Part shown: piece by piece, positions 44,319 through 54,165 of the stretch
Numbering within the stretch: position 1 is the stretch's first letter
Layout of the letters: every line of letters begins with the position of its first letter
Notes under the pieces: model-generated
Told to the model about the DNA's origin: nothing
Database searches by the model: none
What the model saw: only the letters and a program-made list of their open reading frames with translations
Translations under genes and position numbers: made by a program
Source: Helianthus annuus
Taxonomy: Eukaryota; Streptophyta; Magnoliopsida; Asterales; Asteraceae
Direction of reading: 5' to 3'
Assembly (NCBI RefSeq): GCF_002127325.2
Contig: NC_035433.2
Span: forward strand, 13,674,111 to 13,738,110
Length of the DNA: 64,000 nucleotides

Positions 44319-44812
44319 TACATGTCCCTTTATGTGACACCTGAAGCATGATCTCCTTTTCAAAGACTTCTTAGCTGGAGTCTCTGAGGTAGATCCCTTA
44401 TCAGATGGTGATGATGCCTTGGAACAATTTGGTTCAGTTTGCTTGGATTCAGATATTTCTTTGTTTTTATTTTTAGCAAACTCCACATTTGATTCTTTTA
44501 ACAGTTTCCTGTAAAATCACAAAGCAAAATATGAGTAAATTTTCGAAAACAATATGATGAACACGAAGAACAGTCTTCGAATTCCAGCCAAATACTCTTC
44601 AAAAACAACCAAATACTGTCCTGAAAACCTGCAAATCAATAAACTCAAACAAACAAACTGATCAAACACAAGTAAATTCGCTGAACACTATCAAAAATCA
44701 AGAAATTTCAAAACCCTAATTTTCAGGTTTCACAATTTCGAAAATCTCCCTGTTCTTCTGCCAAGCACAATTCTAAACCGAGCCTTCAAGAGCCTAATGC
44801 TCTGATACCAAT
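44319..44812 (-). pseudogene. Copia-D gag knuckle fragment, leader and primer-binding site
   Basis: 44319-44500 encodes NKNKEISESKQTEPN and SCFRCHIKGH, the start of a gag CCHC knuckle; Tekay-F inserted right inside it. 44510-44790 is an AT-rich leader without a usable frame. TTGGTATCAGAGC (sense, 44798-44812) is the primer-binding site next to the 5' LTR. Confidence 0.78.
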
Positions 44813-45285
44813 TGTAGGTCCCCTTGATGTGTATGGATCTTCACAGAATTGTCTTTCCAATCAAGAGTGCGGAATCCTCTTGACCAGAATAAAGTAGAAT
44901 GAGTAGAAACAGAAATCACTTTCAATCTGGGTTTTCTATTGATTATCAATCAAACAGGAATTACAATCAATTAAAACCCTAACCACTATCAAATTCGTCC
45001 AAGACCTATGCCTCTCATGAATTCTCTCTCAAACAACTATTTTGGCTGATTAACCTAAACCCTAAAGCCTAACCTTGTTTATATAACAAAAGGTTTACAA
45101 GTTGGACTAGGGTTTCCTACATGGGCAAGCCCAATTCGTCCCCTATGACCCAATGTGGGTTTAGTTTAGCCCAAACTCTATTATTTCACTATTACAAAGC
45201 TAAACCCGCTAACTGTTTATCGTTTAACTAATTACAAGATATCCAAAGACCAAATCTAAGCTGTTGTCACAAATATGCACCAACA
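44813..45285 (-). repeat. 5' LTR of Copia-D (473 bp)
   Basis: Matches 32716-33188 over its full length with about 15 substitutions. Sense TGTTGGTGCATA...GGGGACCTACA, with a TATATAAA box around 45078-45086. Confidence 0.93.
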
Positions 45286-45885
45286 CGTGGACCGATTGAC
45301 AAAGTCTACGCACTTCTTTCCGATTCGAGAGAAGGATAACACTGGTAAGTTAGCTGAGCTTTACCTAAGGAAGATAGTAGCATGTCATGGAGTGCCTATC
45401 TCGATTATATCGAACAGAGATGGACGGTTTGTCTCAAGGATTTGGCAATCCTTTCAAGAAGCTTTTGGATCTCAGTTGAATCTGAGTACCGCTTTTCACT
45501 CGCAGATGGACGGACAGAGCGAGAGAACTATTCGGACGCTAGAAGATATGCTACGTGCTTGTGTAATAGATTTAGGTGGCAGTTGGGATACTCATCTGCC
45601 TCTGGTTGAGTTCTCCTATAACAACAGCTACCATACAAGCATCCAAGCTGCACCGTTCGAGGCTCTCTACGGTCGTAAGTGCCGATCGCTGTTATGCTGG
45701 GCAGATGCAGGTGATAGACAGATGGTTGGTCCCGAACTGGTCCAAGAAACGACTGATAAGATCATACAGATCCGAGAGCGCATCAAGGTGGCTCGTGATC
45801 GACAGAAGAGTTACACGGATCAAATACGAAAACCCTTGGAATTTGAAGAGGGTGATATGGTTTTGTTAAAAGTTTTGTCCTCTTA
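45286..45885 (+). pseudogene. Tekay-E integrase core (right piece)
   Basis: Continues the piece at 32367-32715 after the CGTGG duplication: VDRLTKSTHFF, ISNRDGRF (the usual SDRD reads SNRD, so a catalytic Asp is lost), [25 protein letters not shown] and GDMVLLKV. Homology stops at about 45875. The last codons read into unrelated copia 3' sequence. Confidence 0.87.
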
Positions 45886-46742
45886 AATCCACCGCTCAAA
45901 CTTCAACTTTTGCTTTGTGATACGCTTTTAGGTAGTTTTATACTGTGACATCTGTGTGTCCCATTCCAAGGCATACCCCCGCGATCAAGGTAAGCACAAC
46001 GGTTCATCGTAGCAGGTGAGTATACTGAGACCATCCTTTTATTCAGTTTTATTTATTTCACGCCAGACTTCGTGGTGACAGGTCAGTACTTCCGTACAGC
46101 AGAGTGACCAAGGAAAATCTGACGAAGCCCCCTTTTTTTGTGTCAGACTTCCTGGTGTACAGGTCAGTACTTCCGTACAGCAGAGAGACCAAGGAAGATC
46201 TGACAAGGGCTTATTTAAGCAAGATATCCTGACTATGCCCAGGTCTGCATATAATCTGGATGCAACAGAGGGACAGCCCGGATGAATCATCAGTATAAAG
46301 ACCCGAAACTTCAGATATTGGCTATCTATCAACGCAGGATTTAAGACCATGAAATCATACACCGTTGGTCTGTTACCCACGAGATGTCCTGTCCATTATG
46401 TTTGTATCACTTTGCTTCTTTTGCTTTTCGAGCGGCAGACCTATCAACACATCGCAGTGGAGCCGAACCTGTTTAACATTGAAACCTTACGTGTGTTAAT
46501 CAAGTTCTTTAACACGAAAATTCATTTCATTTCCCAAGCAACTATTTCTCCCCCTCAAACGATGCGTATGTACATATATGTTTTTTTTTGCATATGTACA
46601 TATACGTCCCTCCCCCCCCCCCTAAATTTGTGCATCACACTTTATGCGCAAATTTACTTATTTATTTACATAAGTATAGAAACCCTATTTTTTTTTCGTT
46701 GCTCAGTCGGTGATACGCATCATTCTCAAAAGATCTACAAGC
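45886..46742 (-). repeat. Copia-G 3' non-coding region with 65-bp direct repeats
   Basis: Two copies of a unit containing GGTCAGTACTTCCGTACAGC and GACCAAGGAA (46060-46128 and 46143-46205). The CCCCCGCGATCAAGGTA segment shared with Copia-D is at 45975. T- and C-homopolymers lie near 46580-46620. No credible gene. Confidence 0.7.
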
Positions 46743-47210
46743 TCATTGAATCTCGAGATGCTGACAGGTTTTGTAAAAAAAATCCGCTGAATTAGAATCA
46801 GTGTGGATCAGTTTAAGTTTAAACAATCCTCTGTCAAAGCAATCTCGAATAAAGTGAACCTTGATATCAATGTGCTTGGTTTTAGAGTAAAAGACAGGGT
46901 TCTTGATAATCTGAATAATGACATAATTATTAAAATAATTAGTAGAGTTTAGATAAGTCAAACCGAAATCCTTGAGCTGGTGTTGCATCCAAAGAACCTG
47001 AGAGCAGTAGGCAGCAGATGCTGTAACGCACTTTGCTTCCGCTGCAAATGTGAGTTGTTGCTTCTTGTACTGCCATGAGATGAGATTGTCTCCCAAGAAT
47101 TGGCATCCAGCTGATGTACACTTCATATCCCTGTTTTGACGAACTTGCATGCCTAGAAACATTTTCACTTCTCCCAACGAGCTCATTTCGAACTTCTTTC
47201 TCATCACCAA
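46743..47210 (-). pseudogene. Copia-G RT end joined to RNase H
   Basis: An open frame reading KKFEMSSLGEVKMFLGMQV (end of copia RT) and shortly after it QFLGDNLISWQYKKQ, CVTASAAYCSQVLWMQHQL and SKTKHIDIKVHFIRD, the RNase H domain. The usual stretch between them is missing, so this is an in-frame deletion of about 100 codons. Confidence 0.8.
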
Positions 47211-47302
47211 TGCATGTTCCTCATCATGATCCGGACCTTTAACTTGCTCGAAGCAAATTTCTCATACCCAATTCGCTGTGGGATTGTGCACCAGCAACTT
47301 CC

Positions 47303-47819
47303 TTATGCTATACCAGATTGCTCCCCCTCATTTGATGCAGTAGAGTTGATCACCGGTGGATCTACAGTGCAGTCTGAGAGAATTGCTCCCAGAAACAGAG
47401 AAGTTCCTTGAATGTTTGAGAGTCCTAAGGAGACTTCAGTGTTACGTACTGCACCATCAGGGATAGCTATAGCAGGTTCAGAAATCGGCTTCTGAACAGT
47501 CGAAGAATGAAGTTGCGAGCCACTCTTGGTGAAGAGAACCTCCATTCTTTTGTCGCACATCAGAGATACGCTCAAAAGGTTGTGCTACAGATCAGGGACA
47601 TAATTGACGTCTGAGAAGGTGAGAACCCCGTTTCTGACAGTGCCCTTCATGGTAATTCTTCCAGTTTCCTCTCCTGCGAAGTTGACAAATCCACCATCAA
47701 ATACCCTTTTTTGTTATTCAACTAGGACAAGTCTTCTATCACGTGTCTGGAACAACTACTATCGATAAACCAAGGTCTAACGATTGCCCCCCATAGTCGT
47801 TCCTGCACACTTAGCGAGA
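47303..47819 (-). pseudogene. Copia-G protease and gag-pre-integrase remnant
   Basis: Sense fragments WFIDSSCSRH (protease site, with Ser in place of Gly in DSG) around 47750, then SVSLMCDKRMEVLFTKSG, the usual sequence after the protease, then a linker. Integrase core and most of RT are deleted. Confidence 0.6.
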
Positions 47820-50265
47820 TTAATTAGAAACCGGAACCCAGGCCATTGTTGACCTGAGTTGACCATCGCTATCTGTGTATGAAACATCGCCGGTGGTTTT
47901 TGGCGATGGAGTGGATGTTGATGGTTGCGAACACGGAGACTGGGATCCAACAGGAGTTTTAGGTTTCCAATTCCTAGTGTCTGAAACACTTTCATTTGAT
48001 GGAAAAACTTTTGTTTTTCTTTGAAACCTGTTTATATTTGAAAATTTTTGATTTTCCTGTTTCGCAAGATTCCAGTCTCTATCAGAAGGCCTTGCTTTGG
48101 GAGGACCATTTTTGGTAAAGTGAGAGTGCATAGCCTTCTGATGATACATGTTCCCATGGTGGTAAGGATGATGAACACAATTTCTTGCAATGTGTCCCGG
48201 AACTCCACAATTAAAACATGTTTGCCTTTTTGAGAAAAAGACATTTAGTTCTGCTTGTGTTATTCTCGAGAACTGATCACGTCTTTTCTTTTCATTTGAC
48301 GCTGAGTGCTTTCGAGGATGCTTGATCTTGGATGAACCTGGCTCACAGCTGTCGGCACAAGAGTAACTATCCGCTACCTTACCCTTGAGCTTGGGTTCTG
48401 TTTGCTTGAGATTTGAGTTTTCCCTTTTAGTATTCTTTCTCTTTGGCCTTCTGTTTCTACGCGACCGCTTCTTTTTAGAGGGAACAGATTCAGTTGATTC
48501 TGTTTTGTTAAGGTCACCTTTGGGATCAACAGTTGAACTGTCTGTGGAAGTGACTTTCACAGATCCCTTTTCCTCAGAGACCACGTTTTCAGGAGATTCT
48601 GCAAATAAGGTTTCCATAATAATTTCTTCTACAGTTTCATCGTCTGATTCAACTGTGGAATTAATTTCTATCAATTCCTTCTCAGGCTTCATGTTTCCAT
48701 GGGTTTCTGCAGAATTGGATTCTATGGATGTCTCTTCTTCAGCCCGGTCAACCTCTGAGTTCTCGACATTAGATGATTCTGGTAAGTCAGATGATGAGTA
48801 GTCTGTGTCTAAAACAGTTTGACTATCTTCTTTTGCAACGCTGCTAGATTCTGATTGTTCATCACAACCGGAATCTGTGGAAGATTTGAGCTCATTGTTT
48901 GAGATTCCCGAATTCTCTGTTTGACTACCAAGATCGTCAGATGATCCCTGTTCAACAACAATTTCTTCATTATCCCAAACAAAATCATCAAATTTTTTAT
49001 CATTGCAGGGAGCTTCTGATGTATTATTCGATGTTTCAGGTATACAATCACGATTTCCTGAATCATCAGAATTGATTTCTGAGTTACTTGAAACAGATGT
49101 CTCAGGTTCCTCAGTCAACACATCAGGCTCTCCTGTCAAAACATCTTCAACATTTTCAACATGGTCATTTTTATCACAAGCATAATCTAGAATAATAACA
49201 CCAGATTCATCAGTCTTAGTGGGAACACCCCAAGTCTCAGCAAACCAAGAAAAAACACAATTCCAAGCATAAAGGCCATCTTTATCAGAAATAACATTAT
49301 CAGCAACACATTGATGTGATTCATCATCCTCTATAGACTTCTCTTCTGTTCTTACTGACTTTGCACATGAACTAGAACAATTAGTATTTTCAACAGAATC
49401 AGAATTTTGTGAACTTTCCTTTATCTCTTCTGCGGATGTGTTAACTGGTTCCGTTTTTGTTTCAGTTTCGGCTTCTGTATTTATTACGGTTTCATTTATC
49501 TGATCGGACTTATCTGCTGAGTTATTTTGAACATTTTCATTCTTGATAAAACTCATTGGTTTTCTGAAATCAGCATGTGGATTCCTTTTAAACTTAGATG
49601 GATCATATTCAATATAATCACTAGGTTTGCCATACATCATAGTGTCATAATTTTCCATTTCCTGCTCAGTGATTGGTAATCTGGAATAATTATGATTGTA
49701 TGGCGATGGAACCTGTTTGTAGCCCAAACCCTTACCCTTATTTTCTTTATAAGCAAGTTGCACATCGCACAGATTACGAACAGTGTCACTGGAAGTATCA
49801 AACTTTTTGATGTTTAACTCGTTTTGTTTATACTTTCCAGTGAGGAGCTCGAGCTCACCCTTCACAGAGTCACATTCAAGAGTTTTAACTGTGAGTCTAT
49901 GTTTGTAGTCGTGAACCCAACATTGCTGTTGATTCACATCTCTGTGAAGCTGAGCTATATCCTTCTTAAGTGCGTCAATCTTTTCATAAAGAATTTTATT
50001 GTTCTCTCGAAGACTGATGTACTTTGCCATGACACTGTTGTAATCATCCGTCATTTTAGAATTGAGTGCCCTAAGTTGTGCAACCCTATTCCTGCACGGT
50101 TCAGTACACAGCAGATAGTTGACAGTATCGATGAGCGATCTTGGTTTGTCTGGCTGAGTTTGGTCTTGGGCTTGCGGTGCTGGTTTGGCCACCTCATCTG
50201 GATGAAATCCCGTTGAGTGTGGGGCTTTCACATCAGATGATGTAGCAGTCACAGGTGACGATGAG
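47820..50265 (-). pseudogene. Copia-G gag, main part
   Basis: 810 open codons from the MITE insertion side to TAA at 47820. A coiled-coil-like segment lies at residues about 60-150 (INTVNYLLCTEPC, YISLRENNKILYEKIDALKKD). A very long acidic Ser/Glu/Asp/Asn-rich region (about 250-580) is followed by a basic patch (KKKRSRRNRRPKRKN). A CCHC knuckle CFNCGVPGHIARNC is at about 690. The frame ends AWVPVSN and stop. The protease lies beyond this stop, as in Copia-D. Such long gags are typical of SIRE/Maximus-like copia elements. Confidence 0.8.
50258..50265. repeat. 8-bp target duplication of the hAT MITE (left)
   Basis: ACGATGAG, repeated exactly at 50897-50904. Confidence 0.9.
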
Positions 50266-50896
50266 TAGGGGTGAGCAAATTAACCACCATAACCGATAAT
50301 CGAACCATAACCGACATAGCCGAACCACTAATAACCGATAACCAATATAACCAATGGTTATGGTTATGAAACTTTGTATAACCGCTCAATCGGTTATGGT
50401 TATGGTTATGAAGCTTTGGTTAACCGAATATAACCGAAACCGAACCGAAGTTGTGATGTTAACTTTATATAATAGATTTGTGTTTTACAAAACCATATAG
50501 AGGGTTTTTACTAAGATAAAAGTATGTTAGTAACAAAATGATCTTGATGTAGATGTCATTTATTTTGATAAAGAACTAATGTGTTATGGCCATAATTGTT
50601 TTTGTTTGAGAATTACCTTATTAAAAAGAACTCTAAATCGGTAGTTTAACCAAAAAGTTTAGTCTTCGTTATCTTATAAAATAGGCTCAAGCTAAGTTCA
50701 AATCGTGCACAACCCTATTTTATTTCAAACCTTGCTTGGTTACGTAACCGAAATTAACCATAACCGACTTCATAACCGATTAACCATAACCGAAGTTTGG
50801 TCATGGTTATGGTTACCAAAACTCCATAACCGAACTAGCGGTTATGGTTATGGTAAATAGTAAAAACCGACCCAAACCGACCCATGCACACCCCTA
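50266..50896. mobile_element. hAT-type MITE (631 bp) with AACCG-rich ends
   Basis: Termini TAGGGGTGAGCA...TGCACACCCCTA (8-bp perfect terminal inverted repeats plus similar bases) and a perfect 8-bp target duplication, both hAT hallmarks. Both subterminal regions are packed with AACCATAACCGA / TCGGTTATGGTT units in inverted arrangement; the middle is AT-rich and non-coding. No transposase. It interrupts Copia-G gag. Confidence 0.92.
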
Positions 50897-50904
50897 ACGA
50901 TGAG

Positions 50905-51311
50905 GGAATCTGAGCAGTGCTGAGATCGGTAACAAGTGGCGAATTAGCAACGACCTTCCCACAGTTGGACATAGAAGACGATGTGTTTGCGAGATTCTGA
51001 CTCCTCTGTTTGTCCTCCTGGACATATTCATTGACTAAGGAGATCACATCTTTTGTTTTCGTTGTAGCATAATTGTATGTCCCCATGATCGCTGCAACAC
51101 GATAGTCCCATGTCTTGCTACGTGGCAAACCGTATAGAAAAGCCCTGTTAATCCTACCAAGTGTCACTTTCAATCCGCTTTTCTCGATTTCAGAAAGCAG
51201 CTGCGTAAACCTTTTAATCACGTCTTCTATGCTTTCACCCTCACTGAAACCGAAATTATCGAGTTGTTCCCAGAGCAACTGACGTTGAGATTCGATACTT
51301 GGAGAGTTCAT
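50905..51311 (-). pseudogene. Copia-G gag, N-terminal part (UBN2-like)
   Basis: Reads QLLWEQLDNFGFSEGESI, IKRFTQLLSEIEKSGLKV, INRAFLYGLPRSKTWDYRVA and VISLVNEYVQEDK, a UBN2-type copia gag core. It is truncated relative to the family N-terminus: the bases just upstream of the ATG at 51311 continue coding-like text in another frame. It joins the main gag at 50257 across the MITE. Confidence 0.75.
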
Positions 51312-52828
51312 TGTCGAACCAAGTTACCGTAGAACCAGGTTATGTAAAAACACGAGCTGCGACAAGAAACAATGCACACACTAATTCGAGCACGTGGCCG
51401 ATGTATGAACCGGTGTCCTTTACTGCACCTCAAAAACTTATCAAAACTTATCGAAACGAACAAACACCTTTTTTTTTAAATTTTTAAAGTTCTAAATAAT
51501 TTTTACTTTTCTTAAACCTTTTTCAATATTTAACTTATAATATTTTATATAAAACTTTTAATTTAATTTAATTCAAAAAAAACTAATATTATAATTATAT
51601 ATTAATAAAACCTATTATAATAACTAATTAATGATTTAGTAATGATTGTCTAATAATTAAAACCTAATGATTAACTAATTAATGATTATAATAATTATTA
51701 TGTTAACAAAACCTAAAACGACAAAACTTATCTGTCTTGAACAAAACCCTAAAATTTTTAAAAAGCTTTTAGCCGCCACACTGAACGGAGACGAAGTTGG
51801 CTGATCGGAGGTCGTTGAGGGTGGTGGTTACGATGATGAACGGACAGTGGTTACGAAGATGATATGGTGGTGACCGAACCAGAGACGATGACAAAGGTTG
51901 AAGGTGACCGGTGACGGTGAACGATGATCGGACGGTAACAGTGAAGGTGGAGGAGACGGTGAAGGTCGGAGAAGATGATCGGAACGTCGAACGGAGATGA
52001 GGTAGTTGATGACGGTGAACGGCGGTGTGACAGAGGGTGGTTATCGACGGAGATGAAGACCGAAGGTGGTTCGACGGTGTTGAATAACGGTGTTTATGGA
52101 GGTTGATGGTACAGCCGCCGTCGAAACTGTTCGCCAACAATGAATGACAGTCGCGGAGGTTGATGGTGATGAAGAGGTTTTACGGTTTTACGGAATGATG
52201 AAGGAAGATGATGTTTGATTTCTAATGAACTCAGAAGGTGATCGGAGAAGACAAAAGAGATGAACGGGATGGATAAATGAAGATGATGACCGGACGAAGA
52301 TTATGAAGGTGGAGGATTACGGATGAGTTGATGTATCACGGATGGAAGTTGATTACGGATGAAAACGTTGATCTTGAATTATTCCGGATTAGATGATGTA
52401 CGGTTTCGGATAAAAGATGAACTTGATCTCGGACGAAATGATATTTGATTGCGGATGATCACGGATTGAATTTGAATGATTACGGATGGAAGTGTTTGAT
52501 CCGTGATGATTTGTAATCAATTTCGGATGAATATGATTGATCCGTGATGAAGGAAGATATGATCTCGGATTGATATTTGCGATGATGATGTTGATGTCTG
52601 ATGTTGTTGGCTGTTGATGATGATGATTATATGATGATGGTAATAAAGGTCTGACTTTTTACAGATGATGATGAATGATGTCAGACGATGATTTTCCAAA
52701 AAGATTTGAAGATTTTAAACACTTTTTAACCAAAATAAAATGCAAAATATGATGGTTTTATGAAGAGCACGAAGAACGCGATGAAGATCTTCAATGAAAA
52801 ACAGAACTTTCTTGAATGTTTGATATCT
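51312..52828. other. Non-coding region of unclear origin between Copia-G gag and its LTR
   Basis: 51480-51760 is very AT-rich. 51770-52690 is strongly purine-skewed on the plus strand, with many irregular GATGATG, ACGGATG, GGTGAACGG and CGGACGA words. The minus-strand 123-codon frame (51769-52140) is a Ser/Thr/His-rich product of this skew, not a recognisable protein. It may be an element leader or captured host DNA; I cannot assign it. Confidence 0.5.
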
Positions 52829-52848
52829 AATTGGCTCTAATACCAATT
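52829..52848 (-). other. Primer-binding site next to Copia-G LTR
   Basis: Sense TTGGTATTAGAGCCAATTAG directly after the LTR end; one mismatch to the initiator-Met tRNA complement (TATTAG for TATCAG). Confidence 0.8.
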
Positions 52849-53181
52849 GTAAGTCCCGAAAATCCGGATCAAACAACGATATCAAACAATCACCAAGGAT
52901 GGGCGGATCCAAACTTGATGATGATCAAGAAATCAAGAACACAAAGATGAAGATTTGATATTCAAAGGCTTAAACTTGCATACAAATCTTGTTTGTCTAT
53001 TACAAGTTTCAAAACCAAATGAACCAACCATAACCCCTAATTTCCATCAACTATTTATAGGGAGGGTTTCCCCCTAAACCCTAGGCCCATAATTCCCTTA
53101 AGCCCACTCTAATACCCACCATCTAGAACTTGATCCATTTAGCAATTAATCTACTAATCCATAAACCTATAGGGCCTAACA
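52849..53181 (-). repeat. Copia-type LTR (about 333 bp) assigned to Copia-G
   Basis: Sense TGTTAGGCCCTATAGG...TCGGGACTTACA with TG/CA ends and adjacent primer-binding site. A sense CCTATAAATAG promoter box lies near 53050. The right boundary is inferred from the TG start and the change to gypsy LTR sequence. Confidence 0.7.
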
Positions 53182-53538
53182 GAAATTTTTATCACTTATT
53201 CTAGTGAGCATAATTAATCATTACAAAGCTTCGGGTTCTCTAAAAGGTCACTCAGAGGTATAAATTAAACATGTTGACACATTTAACCCTTGCGGTTTGT
53301 AAACTTTCACTTTCTTCCATAAACGGCTTCATATAATTCATAATTCATTCGTTTAAGGGTATAAACATCGTGTAGGGTCGTTGAAAGGTATATTTATCAA
53401 TCTTTGACACTTTGAATCCTTTTACACACATACTTTCCTTGTTTGTCAATTTTAGTCCCTTATATTTAATCCATTACACGTTTAAAGTCCATGACACGTG
53501 TCGATATTATATTGGACATGAATTTACGAGGTGTTACA
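53182..53538 (-). repeat. Tekay-H 3' LTR start (partial)
   Basis: Sense TGTAACACCTCGTAAATTCA begins at 53538, directly after the polypurine tract (sense TTAAGGGGGTGAGGA, 53539-53555). Only about 357 bp remain before the Copia-G LTR. Confidence 0.75.
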
Positions 53539-53577
53539 TCCTCACCCCCTTAAAAGAAATCTCGACCTCGAGATTTA

Positions 53578-54165
53578 CTAAAATAAATGAGGGTACTTCT
53601 CTTTCATTGTGGACTCTACCTCCCACGTGGACTCGGGACCTCTACGGGCATCCCATTTAACCTTTACAATCGTCACCTGCTTCCTTCGAAGCTTCTTAAC
53701 CTGTCGATCCTCGATCGACAAAGGTTTTTCAACAAACTTTAAGCTCTCATCAATATGCACATCTTTATGTGACATGACTAGTGACTCATCAGCTAGACAT
53801 TTCTTCAGATTACAGATGTGGAATACATTATGAATACCACTGAGCTCTTCAGGCAGGTTTAACTTATAAGCCACTATTCCGACACATTCGATGATCTCGA
53901 ATGGTCCTATGTATCTTGGGCTTAACTTGCCTTTCTTACCAAAACACATTACCCCTTTCCAGGGTGATACCTTCAGTAACACTTTCAACCTCGAACTTTA
54001 GAGGTTTACGCCTTTTATCTGTGTAGCTTTTCTGCCTATCTCTGGCAGCTTTGAGACGATCTCTTATCTGCACAATCTTGTCTGTCGTCTCCAGGACTAT
54101 ATCAGGTCCTGTGAGTTGGACATCTCCAACTTCTGCCCAACAAACGGGCGTCCTGCACTTCCTTC
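53578..54165 (-). pseudogene. Tekay-H integrase C-terminus and chromodomain
   Basis: From 54165 down: [37 protein letters not shown] and a frameshift near 53985. Then come [32 protein letters not shown] and a chromodomain-like VKVKWDARRGPESTWEVE ending KYPHLF and stop at 53578. It continues the integrase at 61343 across the inserted LARD-like element. Confidence 0.85.
54161..54165. repeat. Target duplication CCTTC of the LARD-like element (left)
   Basis: CCTTC, repeated at 61338-61342; part of the Tekay-H codons for LYGRK. Confidence 0.92.

Larger units (their letters stand above)
32716..45285 (-). mobile_element. Copia-D: deleted Ty1/copia element nested in Tekay-E
   Basis: Both 473-bp LTRs, primer-binding site, polypurine tract and perfect 5-bp duplication are present. 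The LTRs differ at about 15 positions by eye (roughly 3 percent). The inside has lost most of pol: the protease start is fused close to the end of RNase H. Tekay-F (35719-44318) lies in its gag gene. Confidence 0.92.
45876..53181 (-). mobile_element. Copia-G: heavily deleted Ty1/copia remnant
   Basis: Minus strand. From the right: LTR (52849-53181) and primer-binding site, a 1.5-kb region of unclear origin, gag (interrupted by a hAT MITE), protease remnant, RNase H remnant, then a 3' non-coding region similar to that of Copia-D, stopping abruptly against Tekay-E at about 45876. The 3' LTR is missing. It sits in the 3' LTR of Tekay-H. That the LTR belongs with this gag is an inference from order and orientation. 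Confidence 0.7.

Noticed and set aside
48385..48801. 138-codon plus-strand frame opposite Copia-G gag
   Set aside because: Antisense shadow of the acidic Ser/Glu-rich gag region; its Ser-rich sequence mirrors that composition.
51769..52140. 123-codon Ser/Thr/His-rich minus-strand frame
   Set aside because: Composition follows the strand purine skew of the region; no domain, no codon pattern of a real gene.
53412..53660. 82-codon plus-strand frame
   Set aside because: Spans the Tekay-H LTR start, polypurine tract and antisense pol end; no independent evidence.
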